Assembly (NCBI RefSeq): GCF_003751845.1
Contig: NZ_RJKQ01000003.1
Span: 457,898 to 521,897, forward strand
DNA length: 64,000 nucleotides
Reading direction: 5' to 3'
Source of the DNA: Enterobacter sp. BIGb0383
GTDB lineage: Bacteria; Pseudomonadota; Gammaproteobacteria; Enterobacterales; Enterobacteriaceae
The position numbers were made by a program, and so were the translations under genes. This document shows positions 18,839 to 32,128 of the stretch, piece by piece (the stretch's first letter is position 1; each line of letters opens with the position of its first letter). A model generated the notes under the pieces. That model had not been told where the DNA came from and did not search any database. It saw nothing but the letters and a program-made list of their open reading frames with translations.

Positions 18839-19462
18839 CTATCTACTGTTTTCATCCAGCGCAAAGGTCGGCAGTTTTAGATGCCAGCGTATCGCCGCCA
18901 GGCGGATGGAGAGCGTGACGACCATACCCAGCATACTGGCGATTTCCAGCGGGACGGCAAAGACATACCAGGCGCTGGCATGAACAATACCGCCGACAAT
19001 ACAGGCCGTAGCGTAGATTTCGGTCCGCAGAATCATCGGAATTTCGCGCGCCAGCACGTCGCGGATAATCCCGCCGCCGACGCCGGTGACCACACCCATA
19101 CAGATAGCGACAAGCGGGCCGGTGCCGGCCAGAAAGGCTTTGTTTACGCCGATACCGACAAATACCGCCAGTCCCACCGCATCCAGTACTGGCAGCACCC
19201 ATTTCGGCAGGCGACGCGGCTGCCTGACCACAAGAATGGTCAGCATACTGGTGACCATCGCCACCACCAGATCGGTGGGATCGGTCACCCAGAAGACCGG
19301 ACCGTTGGCCAGGGCCATATCACGAATGGTGCCGCCGCCGACCGCCGTCACCACGCCGAGTACCAGCACGCCAAAGGGATCCATCCGCAGTTTACCGGCA
19401 AGCAGAACGCCAGAGATGGCGAAAACGGCCGTACCGACAATATCCAGCCAATAGACGAGCAT
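18839..19462 (-). CDS. yadS: TRIC-family (UPF0126) inner membrane protein YadS
   Basis: Inner-membrane protein of 207 residues, the E. coli length. It holds two repeats of the UPF0126 domain, seen as FGVLVLGVVTAVGGGTIRD and CMGVVTGVGGGIIRDVLAREIP, each with a glycine-rich kinked helix, and about seven membrane segments. The family is related in structure to eukaryotic TRIC potassium channels; a few prokaryotic members conduct cations, but the role of YadS is not known. It follows btuF with a 14-base gap, so it is probably the last gene of a mtnN-btuF-yadS unit. Confidence 0.95.
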   Translation of the reverse strand: MLVYWLDIVGTAVFAISGVLLAGKLRMDPFGVLVLGVVTAVGGGTIRDMALANGPVFWVTDPTDLVVAMVTSMLTILVVRQPRRLPKWVLPVLDAVGLAVFVGIGVNKAFLAGTGPLVAICMGVVTGVGGGIIRDVLAREIPMILRTEIYATACIVGGIVHASAWYVFAVPLEIASMLGMVVTLSIRLAAIRWHLKLPTFALDENSR

Positions 19463-19476
19463 GATGGGGTCCCCGA

Positions 19477-20277
19477 TTAATCTACCTGCGCCAGTGCGCC
19501 ACAGAGTTGTTTTGCGGCGAGGATAATACGCGGACCGGCCCGTTCAAACCAGTCGCTGGTAACGGGAATAACGGGAATTTTTAGCTGAGAATGCCAGAAA
19601 CGCTCAATTTTGCCGATCTCATCACTGTCACCGGTGATCACGATCGCCTGAGGATGGCGCGACAAAACCTGCTCGCGGCTGACCTGAGGCCAGGGCACGC
19701 GGCTGTCGGCAAAGATGTTATCTCCGCCGCACAGAGAGAGGACCTGATGCTGGATGGAGCCTTTGCCGCTGGTAAAGAGCGGCGTGGAGCCAAACTGCAT
19801 AAACACCCGTTTTGGCGGTTGGCTGGCGTAACGTTGTTGCAGCGTACTGTATTCATCGCGGATCTGCCGTGCAGCCTGATGCGCCTTGTCCGGCGTCGGG
19901 CTCCAGTCGGCAAGCTGGTCCAGGGAGCGGGCGACCTGCTCGATGCTGTCTACATTGAGCCACATGACGTTGATGCCGAGAGAAGCCAACTGATTCACCT
20001 GACGCTCGGCGTTGCCGCCGCGCCAGGCCAGTACCAGATCGGGCTTCAGGGCGACGATACGCTCAACATTCATCCCCTGCCAACTGGCCACCTGCTCAAT
20101 CTTTGCCGCCGGAGGCGGATAGTCGGAGTAGCTGCTGACGGCAACGGGTGTGATACCGGCGGCAAACGCCAGTTCGGTATTGGAAGGGGAGAGGCTGATA
20201 ACACGCGGCGCGGCAAGCAGCCACGCCGGTGTCAGTAGTAACAGCGCAGCAAGCGCGCCGAATCGGACCTTACCCAC
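19477..20277 (-). CDS. btuF: Periplasmic vitamin B12-binding protein BtuF
   Basis: Class III periplasmic binding protein that hands cobalamin to the BtuCD importer. From GTG 20277 the product is 266 residues, exactly the E. coli length; this GTG overlaps the end of mtnN by eight bases, as in E. coli (GTGGCTAAG there, GTGGGTAAG here). The N-terminus is a Sec signal, [18 protein letters not shown], with cleavage before [36 protein letters not shown] and [12 protein letters not shown] are landmark segments. An in-frame ATG at 20304 would add nine residues inside mtnN and is less likely. Overall identity to E. coli looks lower than for its neighbours. Confidence 0.95.
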   Translation of the reverse strand: MGKVRFGALAALLLLTPAWLLAAPRVISLSPSNTELAFAAGITPVAVSSYSDYPPPAAKIEQVASWQGMNVERIVALKPDLVLAWRGGNAERQVNQLASLGINVMWLNVDSIEQVARSLDQLADWSPTPDKAHQAARQIRDEYSTLQQRYASQPPKRVFMQFGSTPLFTSGKGSIQHQVLSLCGGDNIFADSRVPWPQVSREQVLSRHPQAIVITGDSDEIGKIERFWHSQLKIPVIPVTSDWFERAGPRIILAAKQLCGALAQVD

Positions 20278-20968
20278 GCGCCAGTTTCTGCACCAGGGTT
20301 TCAACCATCAGGCTGGACTGCTTCGCGGCCACGACCAGGAACTCATCAAAGCTGAGGTGGGACTCTTTATCTGCCACGTCGGAGATGGCGCGAACCACCA
20401 CGAAAGGCACGCTGAAGCTATGGCACACGTGGGCAATCCCGGTGGCTTCCATCTCAACGGCAACCGCCTGCGGGAAGTTATGGCGAATTTTTGCCAGTCC
20501 TTCAGCGCCGTTGATAAAGGCATCACCGCTGACGATCAGACCGCGAACGGCATTAAGCTTCAGCTCGGTGATGCAGCTTTCGGCTGCCGCAACCAGTTTC
20601 TCATCGGCTTTAAACCCGGCCGGGCAGCCAGGAAGCTGGCCGTACTCGTAGCCAAAGGCGGTCACGTCCGCATCGTGATAGCGGGCTTCGTCGGAAACCA
20701 CGATATCGCCGACTTTCAGCGTTGGGGCCAGGCCGCCTGCAGAACCGGTATTAATCACCACATCTGGTTTGCAATGTTCCAGCAGCAGGGTGGTGCCCAT
20801 TGCCGCCGCCACTTTACCGATGCCGGATTTCAGCAGAGCAACCTCAACGCCGTTCAGCAGGCCGGTGTAAATTTCGCTGCCGCCGAGGCGAATAGTCTGA
20901 CGGTTTTCAATTTTGTCACGCAGGACCGTTACTTCTTCGTCCATGGCCGCAATAATGCCAATTTTCAT
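20270..20968 (-). CDS. mtnN: 5'-methylthioadenosine/S-adenosylhomocysteine nucleosidase
   Basis: Cleaves adenine from methylthioadenosine, S-adenosylhomocysteine and 5'-deoxyadenosine, so it feeds methionine recycling and AI-2 synthesis. The 232 residues match E. coli MtnN (Pfs). The catalytic E12 is in IIAAMDEE, the nucleoside-binding segment is [12 protein letters not shown], and D197 lies in [16 protein letters not shown] at 20968 is preceded by GAGTAAAT, a weak ribosome site. Divergent from dgt with about 80 bases between; btuF overlaps its 3' end. Confidence 0.98.
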   Translation of the reverse strand: MKIGIIAAMDEEVTVLRDKIENRQTIRLGGSEIYTGLLNGVEVALLKSGIGKVAAAMGTTLLLEHCKPDVVINTGSAGGLAPTLKVGDIVVSDEARYHDADVTAFGYEYGQLPGCPAGFKADEKLVAAAESCITELKLNAVRGLIVSGDAFINGAEGLAKIRHNFPQAVAVEMEATGIAHVCHSFSVPFVVVRAISDVADKESHLSFDEFLVVAAKQSSLMVETLVQKLARG

Positions 20969-21049
20969 AGATTTACTCGCGATGTGGCAGGATTAAAGGC
21001 ATAGTCTATCATGCAGCCTGGGTGCAGCGCATTTCCCGAGGGAGAAGAT

Positions 21050-22549
21050 ATGGCACAGATTGATTTCCGCAACAAAATTAACTGGCGTCGTCGCTACCGT
21101 TCCCCGACAGGGGAGAAGACCGAACACGAGATCCTGCGTATTTTTGAGAGCGATCGCGGGCGAATTATCAATTCACCGGCCATTCGCCGCCTGCAGCAAA
21201 AAACCCAGGTTTTCCCTCTGGAACGCAATGCCGCGGTGCGTACCCGGCTCACCCACTCCATGGAAGTCCAGCAGGTCGGGCGCTATATCGCCAAAGAGGT
21301 GCTTAGCCGCCTGAAGCAGCAGAAGCTGCTGGAAACCTACGGCCTGGATGAGCTGGCCGGGCCGTTTGAAAGCATTGTGGAGATGGCCTGCCTGATGCAC
21401 GACATCGGCAACCCGCCGTTTGGCCATTTTGGCGAAGCGGCGATCAATGACTGGTTTAGCCAGCGTCTCTGCCCGCAGCCTGCCAGGGACGACCGCTGCA
21501 GCGTGGCGGTGCTACGCCTGCAGGAAGGTGAAGAGAGCCTCAATGCGCTACGGCTAAAAGTGCGCCAGGATCTCTGCCATTTCGAAGGTAACGCCCAGGG
21601 GATCCGCCTGGTTCACTCCCTGATGCGCATGAATCTGACCTGGGCGCAGGTGGGGTGCATTCTGAAATATACCCGTCCGGCCTGGTGGCGCGATGAGATC
21701 CCGCAGAGCCATCACTATTTAATGAAGAAGCCCGGTTATTACCTGGCGGAAGAGGCCTATATCGAGCGTCTGCGTAAAGAACTCGATCTGGCGCCTTACA
21801 GTCGTTTCCCCTTAACCTGGATTATGGAGGCGGCGGACGATATTTCGTATTGCGTCGCGGACCTCGAAGACGCCGTTGAAAAACGGATTTTCAGTGTCGA
21901 TCAGCTCTATCAGCATTTGTATGACGCCTGGGGCCACCATGAAAAAGGATCGCTCTTTTCTCAGGTAGTCGAAAATGCCTGGGAGAAGTCGCGATCTAAT
22001 TCACTACAGCGCAGCGCCGAAGATCAGTTCTTTATGTATTTGCGGGTGAATACGCTCAGTAAACTGGTGCCTTACGCGGCCCAGCGATTTATCGATAATA
22101 TCGCGCAAATCTATCGCGGTGATTTCAATCACGCCCTGCTGGAAGATGACAGCGATTTTAGCCAGCTCCTTGAACTTTATAAAAATGTCGCCATACATCA
22201 TGTGTTCAGCCACCCCGACGTCGAACAGCTGGAATTACAGGGTTATCGGGTGATAAGCGGTCTGCTGGAGATCTATTCCCCGCTGCTGAACCTGTCGCTG
22301 GAGGATTTCAGCGAGCTGGTGGAAAAAGAGCGGGTACGTCGTTTACCGATTGAAACCCGGCTATTGCATAAATTATCCACCCGCCATCGACTGGCCTATG
22401 TGGAAGCGGTCGGGAAATTGTCTCGCGATGCCGCAGACTATCCGTTGATGGAATATTATTACCGTTGTCGGCTGCTGCAGGACTATATCAGCGGGATGAC
22501 CGATCTCTATGCGTGGGATGAATACAGACGATTAATGGCGGTGGAGTAA
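21050..22549 (+). CDS. dgt: Deoxyguanosinetriphosphate triphosphohydrolase
   Basis: Hydrolyses dGTP to deoxyguanosine and tripolyphosphate, adjusting dNTP pools and mutation rates. The HD-domain motifs are visible: H in [17 protein letters not shown], the HD pair in [16 protein letters not shown], and D in [19 protein letters not shown]. Counting from ATG 21050 (after GGGAGAAG) there are 499 residues, six fewer than in E. coli, mainly from a shortened loop after [14 protein letters not shown]. The ORF can be extended 13 codons upstream without similarity. The gene is divergent from mtnN and 140 bases ahead of degP. Confidence 0.97.
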   Translation: MAQIDFRNKINWRRRYRSPTGEKTEHEILRIFESDRGRIINSPAIRRLQQKTQVFPLERNAAVRTRLTHSMEVQQVGRYIAKEVLSRLKQQKLLETYGLDELAGPFESIVEMACLMHDIGNPPFGHFGEAAINDWFSQRLCPQPARDDRCSVAVLRLQEGEESLNALRLKVRQDLCHFEGNAQGIRLVHSLMRMNLTWAQVGCILKYTRPAWWRDEIPQSHHYLMKKPGYYLAEEAYIERLRKELDLAPYSRFPLTWIMEAADDISYCVADLEDAVEKRIFSVDQLYQHLYDAWGHHEKGSLFSQVVENAWEKSRSNSLQRSAEDQFFMYLRVNTLSKLVPYAAQRFIDNIAQIYRGDFNHALLEDDSDFSQLLELYKNVAIHHVFSHPDVEQLELQGYRVISGLLEIYSPLLNLSLEDFSELVEKERVRRLPIETRLLHKLSTRHRLAYVEAVGKLSRDAADYPLMEYYYRCRLLQDYISGMTDLYAWDEYRRLMAVE

Positions 22550-22609
22550 TTACTTTGAGAATTGTAAAGACGGACAATAAATTTTTACTTTTTGCCGAAA
22601 CGTCCGCCC

Positions 22610-22637
22610 GGAACTTAAGGGTATAAAACAACTCTGA
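22610..22637 (+). promoter_or_regulatory. Sigma-E promoter of degP
   Basis: GGAACTT (22610-22616), 16 bases, then TCTGA (22633-22637), about 50 bases before the degP start. This matches the sigma-E consensus and the known degP promoter of E. coli. A GTAAA half site at 22564-22568 could belong to a CpxR box, but its partner is poor. Confidence 0.87.
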
Positions 22638-22689
22638 ATGTGACGTACACAGCGTTTTTACCCTATTCAGTTTATTGAGATTGAGACAC

Positions 22690-24120
22690 ATGAGAAAAAC
22701 CACATTAGCAATGAGCGCACTGGCGTTAAGTTTAGGCCTGGCAATCTCTCCGCTTTCTATGGCGGCGGAAACTGCCTCTTCGGCAGCAACCGCACAGCAG
22801 ATGCCGAGCCTGGCACCAATGCTTGAGACCGTTATGCCTTCCGTGGTGAGCATCAACGTGGAAGGCAGCACCACGGTGAATACGCCGCGTATGCCGCGTA
22901 ACTTCCAGCAGTTCTTCGGCGACGATTCGCCGTTCTGCCAGGAAGGTTCACCTTTCCAGAGTTCGCCATTCTGTCAGGGTGGCGGTGGACAGCCGGGCGC
23001 TGACGGCGGCCAGCAGCAGAAGTTTATGGCCCTCGGTTCCGGGGTGATTATCGATGCCGCGAAGGGCTATGTGGTCACCAACAACCACGTGGTTGATAAA
23101 GCCACCTCGATTAAAGTCCAGCTGAGCGATGGCCGTAAGCTGGAAGCCAAAATGGTGGGCAAAGATCCGCGCTCCGATATCGCCCTGATCCAGATTCAGG
23201 ATCCGAAAAACCTGACCGCCATTAAGATGGCTGACTCCGACGCCCTGCGCGTGGGTGACTACACGGTGGCGATTGGTAACCCGTTTGGTCTGGGTGAAAC
23301 CGTGACCTCCGGTATCGTTTCTGCCCTCGGTCGTAGCGGCCTGAACGCGCAGAACTATGAAAACTTTATTCAGACCGATGCCGCCATTAACCGCGGTAAC
23401 TCCGGTGGTGCACTGGTTAACCTCAACGGTGAGCTGATCGGGATTAACACCGCGATTCTGGCCCCGGACGGCGGCAACATCGGTATCGGCTTTGCTATCC
23501 CGAGCAATATGGTGAAAAGCCTGACCTCGCAGATGGTGCAGTACGGCCAGGTGCGTCGCGGCGAGCTGGGTATTATGGGCACCGAGCTGAACTCCGAGCT
23601 GGCGAAGGCGATGAAAGTTGACGCCCAGCGCGGCGCGTTTGTCAGCCAGGTGATGCCGAACTCTTCGGCGGCAAAAGCCGGGATTAAGGCGGGTGATGTG
23701 ATCACCACCCTGAACGGCAAGCCGATCAGCAGCTTTGCCGCGCTGCGTGCGCAGGTAGGCACCATGCCAATCGGCAGCAAAGTGGCCCTGGGCCTGCTGC
23801 GCGACGGCAAGCCGGTGAGCGTTGAGATTGAGCTGCAGCAGAGCAGTCAGACTCAGGTCGATTCCAGCGCGGTCTTTAGCGGCATTGAAGGCGCAGAGAT
23901 GAGCAACAAGGGTCAGGACAAAGGCGTGGTGGTGAACAGCGTTAAGGCTAACAGCCAGGCCGCACAGATTGGCCTGAAGAAAGGCGATGTGATCCTCGGC
24001 GCTAACCAGCAGCCGGTGAAAAATATCGCTGAGCTGCGCAAAATCCTTGATACCAAACCTTCCATACTGGCGCTGAATATTCAGCGTGGCGATACCTCCC
24101 TCTATCTGCTGATGCAGTAA
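22690..24120 (+). CDS. degP: Periplasmic serine endoprotease/chaperone DegP (HtrA)
   Basis: Heat-shock protease and chaperone of the periplasm that degrades or refolds misfolded envelope proteins. From ATG 22690 the precursor has 476 residues (474 in E. coli), with a Sec signal MRKTTLAMSALALSLGLAIS. The catalytic triad is H133 in TNNHVV, D163 in RSDIALI and S238 in GNSGGAL. The regulatory LA loop keeps its two cysteines (CQEGSPF and SPFCQGG); two PDZ domains follow, about 280-370 and 390-476. A sigma-E promoter lies upstream. It works with BamA, Skp and RseP, all encoded in this window. Confidence 0.98.
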   Translation: MRKTTLAMSALALSLGLAISPLSMAAETASSAATAQQMPSLAPMLETVMPSVVSINVEGSTTVNTPRMPRNFQQFFGDDSPFCQEGSPFQSSPFCQGGGGQPGADGGQQQKFMALGSGVIIDAAKGYVVTNNHVVDKATSIKVQLSDGRKLEAKMVGKDPRSDIALIQIQDPKNLTAIKMADSDALRVGDYTVAIGNPFGLGETVTSGIVSALGRSGLNAQNYENFIQTDAAINRGNSGGALVNLNGELIGINTAILAPDGGNIGIGFAIPSNMVKSLTSQMVQYGQVRRGELGIMGTELNSELAKAMKVDAQRGAFVSQVMPNSSAAKAGIKAGDVITTLNGKPISSFAALRAQVGTMPIGSKVALGLLRDGKPVSVEIELQQSSQTQVDSSAVFSGIEGAEMSNKGQDKGVVVNSVKANSQAAQIGLKKGDVILGANQQPVKNIAELRKILDTKPSILALNIQRGDTSLYLLMQ

Positions 24121-24127
24121 TCTGCCT

Positions 24128-24154
24128 TTCCCCTCCTCGCTCTGAGGAGGGGAA
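24128..24154 (+). terminator. Hairpin after degP
   Basis: A perfect 11-base stem, TTCCCCTCCTC and GAGGAGGGGAA around GCTCT, starts eight bases after the degP stop. No clear T-run follows, so termination may be incomplete. Confidence 0.55.
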
Positions 24155-24270
24155 CCTCAATTTGTGAAGCTTTCCACAACTCCACACTTATTCTCGGTGC
24201 TTTGTGCATATGCACAGTGCGGCGGTGTATCATCTTCCCTATGCTGGAGCACTGCTTAGGGGAGGGTTAC

Positions 24271-25428
24271 ATGGCTGGCTGGCATCTTGATACCAAAATG
24301 GCGCAGGATATCGTGGCGCGCACCATGCGCATCATTGATACCAATATCAACGTAATGGATGCTCGCGGGCGGATCATCGGCAGCGGCGATCGCGAACGAA
24401 TTGGGGAATTGCACGAAGGCGCGCTGCTGGTACTCTCCCAGGGGCGCGTGGTTGATATTGATGATGCGGTAGCCCGCCATCTGCACGGCGTACGTCAGGG
24501 GATCAACCTCCCATTACGGCTCGAAGGTGAGATCGTCGGCGTTATCGGCCTGACCGGCGAGCCGGAATCGCTGCGCAAGTACGGCGAACTGGTGTGCATG
24601 ACCGCCGAGATGATGCTTGAACAGTCCCGCCTGATGCACCTGCTGGCCCAGGACAGCCGCCTGCGTGAAGAGCTGGTGATGAACCTGATTCAGGCAGAAG
24701 AGAATACCCCGGCGCTGACCGAATGGGCCCAGCGTCTCGGCATTGATTTAAATCAGCCGCGCGTCGTGGCGGTGGTGGAAGTCGACAGCGGCCAGCTGGG
24801 CGTGGACAGCGCGATGGCTGAACTCCAGCAGCTACAGAACGCCCTGACGACCCCGGAACGCAATAACCTGATTGCTATTGTGTCCCTGACCGAAATGGTG
24901 GTGCTCAAGCCGGCGCTGAACCCGTTTGGTCGCTGGGATGCAGAAGACCACCGTAAGCGCGTCGAGCAGCTGATCGCCCGGATGAAAGAGAACGGCCAGC
25001 TGCGTTTTCGCGTTTCGCTGGGCAACTACTTTACCGGACCGGGCAGTATTGCCCGCTCCTACCGTACGGCGCGGACCACCATGATGGTCGGTAAGCAGCG
25101 TATGCCGGAGAGCCGGAGTTATTTTTATCAGGATCTGATGCTGCCGGTGCTGCTGGACAGCCTGCGCGGCGGCTGGCAGGCCAACGAGCTGGCGCGTCCG
25201 CTGACTCGCCTGAAGGCGATGGACAATAACGGTCTGCTACGGCGGACGCTCTCCGCCTGGTTCCGCCATAACGTGCAGCCTCTGGCGACCTCTAAGGCGC
25301 TGTTTATCCACCGTAATACGCTGGAGTATCGCCTGAACCGTATTTCGGAGCTGACCGGGCTGGATCTGGGGAATTTTGACGACCGGCTGCTGCTGTATGT
25401 AGCGCTGCAGCTTGATGAGCAGCACTGA
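24271..25428 (+). CDS. cdaR: Sugar diacid regulator CdaR
   Basis: Transcriptional activator of genes for uptake and breakdown of glucarate, galactarate and glycerate (gud, gar loci in E. coli). The 385 residues match E. coli CdaR in length. The N-terminal diacid-recognition domain covers about 1-135 (AQDIVARTMRIIDTNINVMD to MTAEMMLEQSRL), a GGDEF-like middle follows, and the C-terminal PucR-type helix-turn-helix is HNVQPLATSKALFIHRNTLEY followed by RLNRISELTGLDL. ATG 24271 has GGAGGG before it; the longer in-frame start at 24202 is not conserved. None of its known target genes lie in this window. Confidence 0.96.
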   Translation: MAGWHLDTKMAQDIVARTMRIIDTNINVMDARGRIIGSGDRERIGELHEGALLVLSQGRVVDIDDAVARHLHGVRQGINLPLRLEGEIVGVIGLTGEPESLRKYGELVCMTAEMMLEQSRLMHLLAQDSRLREELVMNLIQAEENTPALTEWAQRLGIDLNQPRVVAVVEVDSGQLGVDSAMAELQQLQNALTTPERNNLIAIVSLTEMVVLKPALNPFGRWDAEDHRKRVEQLIARMKENGQLRFRVSLGNYFTGPGSIARSYRTARTTMMVGKQRMPESRSYFYQDLMLPVLLDSLRGGWQANELARPLTRLKAMDNNGLLRRTLSAWFRHNVQPLATSKALFIHRNTLEYRLNRISELTGLDLGNFDDRLLLYVALQLDEQH

Positions 25429-25438
25429 GTTCAGACGT

Positions 25439-25465
25439 AAAAAAGGCCGGGGATATCCCGGCCTT
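25439..25465. terminator. Terminator between convergent cdaR and yaeH
   Basis: AAGGCCGGG (25443-25451) pairs with CCCGGCCTT (25457-25465) around GATAT. On the minus strand a run of Ts follows, making this a good end for yaeH; it can also serve cdaR. Confidence 0.88.
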
Positions 25466-25483
25466 GTTGTATTCGCGCAGCGG

Positions 25484-25873
25484 TTATTTATTACGGGTCA
25501 GTTTTTCCAGGTCTGATTCGATTTCGCTAATCTTGTTGGCGACCACGCTTTCCAGATGGCGCAGATCGTCGAGGATCTTACGCTTCAGATCGACTTCGGT
25601 ACGGTCACGCTGGCAAATCTGATCGAGCTCGTCGATCACATAGCGCAGATTAGGGCTGATTTCCTGGACTTCCCGGTAACCCTGGCCCACGCCGTCCGCC
25701 ACCACCGTTTTGCGCTGGCGGGGGTACTTAAACTTAACGCTTTTGGCGAAAAACTCGCCTTTATCCTTATGAAAGTAGATCTTCAGGATATCGTTGTTGG
25801 CTTCCTGACGCAGGCTGTAGCGGTCTATCTCTTCTGGATTGGTGATGCCAAGGCTTTTCAGATTATCGTACAT
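25484..25873 (-). CDS. yaeH: UPF0325 family protein YaeH
   Basis: Conserved 129-residue cytoplasmic protein of unknown function (128 in E. coli). The sequence [21 protein letters not shown] at the start and the charged helical C-terminus, rich in D, E, K and R, are near identical to E. coli YaeH; no enzyme motif is visible. It stands as a single gene between cdaR and the small lipoprotein gene. The leader upstream of its start holds a hairpin at 25924-25951. Confidence 0.95.
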   Translation of the reverse strand: MYDNLKSLGITNPEEIDRYSLRQEANNDILKIYFHKDKGEFFAKSVKFKYPRQRKTVVADGVGQGYREVQEISPNLRYVIDELDQICQRDRTEVDLKRKILDDLRHLESVVANKISEIESDLEKLTRNK

Positions 25874-25923
25874 TGTGTGTTCCCCTTAATCGAAGAAAGT
25901 TACAGCCTTTAGATGGTTAACGG

Positions 25924-25951
25924 AAACGCACGGCTTTGCCAGTGTGCGTTT
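25924..25951. repeat. Hairpin in the yaeH upstream region
   Basis: AAACGCAC (25924-25931) and GTGCGTTT (25944-25951) pair perfectly, with an inner GGC/GCC pair around TTT. It lies 50-80 bases before yaeH. Function unknown; on the plus strand two more Ts follow, so it could be a weak terminator. Confidence 0.5.
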
Positions 25952-26029
25952 TGAAAAAAGCGTGCCGAAACACGATTATACGTCAGGAGATGCCGGGATG
26001 GGCATTTTTTCAGCAGTGGAATTGAGAAT

Positions 26030-26058
26030 AAAAAACGCCGATCAGAATTGACCGGCGT
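26030..26058 (-). terminator. Terminator of the small lipoprotein gene
   Basis: On the minus strand ACGCCGGTCA pairs with TGATCGGCGT (one G-T pair) around ATTC and is followed by six Ts, 24 bases after the stop codon. Confidence 0.88.
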
Positions 26059-26081
26059 GAACCAGGGAGTATAAGAAAAGC

Positions 26082-26255
26082 TTATTTCTGCGGTGCAACA
26101 GGGCCACAGCCGCCGATGACTTTAGAAATAGAGATAGCCGGATGCAACAGATAATCATAGTCGCAATTCTTTTCTTTGTTGTAGACACTACCCGTGCAGC
26201 CTGTGAGTGTAGACAAAACAACAGCAATAAGAGCAAACCCTGCAAACTTCTTCAT
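26082..26255 (-). CDS. Small lipoprotein, YhfL-like (DUF4223 type), 57 residues
   Basis: The gene starts at ATG 26255 with AGGAG seven bases upstream. It encodes 57 residues: a signal MKKFAGFALIAVVLSTLTGC with lipobox LTGC (C20 lipidated), then a short domain with CDYDYLLHPAISISKVIGGC and GPVAPQK at the end. This is close to E. coli YhfL, a small lipoprotein of unknown function found elsewhere in that genome; the DYDYLLHPAISISK stretch is nearly identical by my recollection. C31 and C50 could form a disulfide. It has its own promoter candidate and terminator, and sits in an AT-rich patch where E. coli carries yaeI. A larger frame overlapping it in another reading frame is spurious. Confidence 0.85.
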   Translation of the reverse strand: MKKFAGFALIAVVLSTLTGCTGSVYNKEKNCDYDYLLHPAISISKVIGGCGPVAPQK

Positions 26256-26293
26256 TTTCTAACTCCTGTTAATTTGTTCATAAAATAAAAACA

Positions 26294-26313
26294 ATATCAC
26301 TCTCCTGTGATAT
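26294..26313. repeat. Short inverted repeat in the small-lipoprotein promoter region
   Basis: ATATCAC and GTGATAT flank TCTCCT. It lies between the candidate -10 and the ribosome site of the lipoprotein gene, so it could fold in the 5' leader or bind a regulator. The surrounding 26256-26474 stretch is AT-rich and holds no other gene that I can see. Confidence 0.45.
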
Positions 26314-26322
26314 CGGAATCGA

Positions 26323-26351
26323 TGTAAACATGCGTTAGTAGAACCTGTCAA
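26323..26351 (-). promoter_or_regulatory. Candidate promoter of the small lipoprotein gene
   Basis: On the minus strand a consensus TTGACA (26351-26346), 17 bases, then TTTACA (26328-26323), about 70 bases before the ATG. The -10 is imperfect. AT-rich sequence upstream could act as an UP element or bind H-NS. Confidence 0.4.
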
Positions 26352-26474
26352 TACAACGACTATTATATTTTTGTATTCGTGATCAATGACTTGTGAATAT
26401 TCTTATTTGTATTCACGCATTAAATAATGGCGGGAGTATTAATTATTTGAATGAATTTATTAGAGGGGAAATAA

Positions 26475-26502
26475 AAAACGGACGCTAAAAAGCGTCCGTT
26501 TT
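26475..26502 (-). terminator. Intrinsic terminator after dapD
   Basis: AAAACGGACGCT (26475-26486) pairs with AGCGTCCGTTTT (26491-26502) around AAAA. On the minus strand it lies 17 bases after the dapD stop and ends in a T-rich run. Confidence 0.92.
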
Positions 26503-26519
26503 GAGACGGTGCGAAAAAA

Positions 26520-27344
26520 TTAATCGATGGTGCGAAGCAGTTCGTTAATGCCCACTTTACCGCGGGTTTTCGCATCCACTTTTTTCACGATAACGGCACA
26601 GTACAGGCTGTATTTACCGTCTTTAGACGGCAGGTTACCCGAAACCACGACGGAACCGGCCGGTACGCGACCGTAATGCACTTCACCGGTTTCACGATCG
26701 TAAATACGGGTGCTCTGGCCGATGTAAACGCCCATGGAGATCACCGAACCTTCTTCCACGATCACGCCTTCAACCACTTCGGAACGGGCACCGATAAAGC
26801 AGTTGTCTTCGATGATGGTCGGATTAGCCTGCAGCGGCTCCAGTACGCCACCGATGCCGACGCCGCCGGACAGGTGAACGTTTTTACCGATCTGCGCACA
26901 GGAGCCCACGGTGGCCCAGGTGTCGACCATGGTGCCTTCATCAACGTAAGCACCGATGTTCACATAAGAGGGCATCAGCACGGTGTTGCGGGCGATAAAT
27001 GCGCCCTGGCGAACGGCCGCCGGCGGCACCACGCGGAAACCTTCTTTCTGGAAACGCGCTTCGTCGTAGTTGGCGAATTTCATCGGCACTTTATCGAAGT
27101 AGCGGCTTTCTGCACCGTCGATAACCTGGTTATCGTTGATACGGAAAGAGAGCAGCACCGCCTTCTTGAGCCACTGGTGTGTTACCCACTGACCGTCGAT
27201 CTTCTCAGCGACACGCAGCGCGCCGGAATCAAGCAGAGAAATCACCTGGTTTACCGCTTCACGGGTTACGGTATCCACATTTGCCGGAGTAATCTCGGCG
27301 CGACGCTCGAAAGCGGATTCAATCACGTTTTGTAACTGCTGCAT
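26520..27344 (-). CDS. dapD: 2,3,4,5-tetrahydropyridine-2,6-dicarboxylate N-succinyltransferase
   Basis: Succinylates tetrahydrodipicolinate with succinyl-CoA in the lysine/diaminopimelate pathway, so it supplies both lysine and the peptidoglycan cross-linking residue. The 274 residues match E. coli. The N-terminal domain has [13 protein letters not shown] and the central part is a left-handed beta helix of hexapeptide repeats, from about 105 to 235 (for example [20 protein letters not shown] and [21 protein letters not shown] in the repeat run). ATG 27344 is the family start. The next gene upstream is glnD, in the same direction with about 40 bases between. Confidence 0.98.
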   Translation of the reverse strand: MQQLQNVIESAFERRAEITPANVDTVTREAVNQVISLLDSGALRVAEKIDGQWVTHQWLKKAVLLSFRINDNQVIDGAESRYFDKVPMKFANYDEARFQKEGFRVVPPAAVRQGAFIARNTVLMPSYVNIGAYVDEGTMVDTWATVGSCAQIGKNVHLSGGVGIGGVLEPLQANPTIIEDNCFIGARSEVVEGVIVEEGSVISMGVYIGQSTRIYDRETGEVHYGRVPAGSVVVSGNLPSKDGKYSLYCAVIVKKVDAKTRGKVGINELLRTID

Positions 27345-27386
27345 TATTAAACTCTTTCCATATTAATAAACATTACGTCACGTCCT

Positions 27387-30940
<3,554 letters not shown>

Positions 30941-31062
30941 GGATTCAGTCCATCAGAGTCGATTTTTTCGACAATAATTGTGTTAAGTACCGCCAATGGT
31001 ATCAGCCCGGCGGGCAGCCTGCCAAATTGAGAATCATTGAACGCACATCGTGCCAACAACTG

Positions 31063-31092
31063 TTGGAGTCTCTCGCATATTTGTGGTATAAA
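31063..31092 (+). promoter_or_regulatory. rpsB promoter
   Basis: TTGGAG (31063-31068), 18 bases, TATAAA (31087-31092), then a GC-rich discriminator GCGCGCC, typical of stringently controlled promoters that respond to ppGpp and DksA. The position matches the E. coli rpsB promoter. Confidence 0.7.
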
Positions 31093-31129
31093 GCGCGCCG
31101 GACTCCGGATCCTTCCAGGATACCGGGGC

Positions 31130-31976
<847 letters not shown>

Positions 31977-32043
31977 TAAGGCACGCTCTTAAGAGCCCCC
32001 TTAAATACCCAGTGGGTATGACCAGGTAGTAACACGTTTGGTT

Positions 32044-32068
32044 AGGGGCCTTTTTATGGCCCCTTTTT
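32044..32068 (+). terminator. Attenuator between rpsB and tsf
   Basis: AGGGGCC (32044-32050) pairs with GGCCCCT (32058-32064) and Ts follow. It lies between two genes known to be co-transcribed in E. coli, so partial termination is likely. Confidence 0.85.
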
Positions 32069-32128
32069 CACTTTTTAGTCCGTCTGGTTCATTGGGCCGG
32101 GCGGATCAAATCTTCCGAGGATTTAAGA

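Noticed and set aside
26042..26245. A 67-residue hydrophobic minus-strand frame overlapping the small lipoprotein gene
   Set aside because: It is in a different frame, has no ribosome site and passes through the terminator; the 57-residue lipoprotein frame explains the region.
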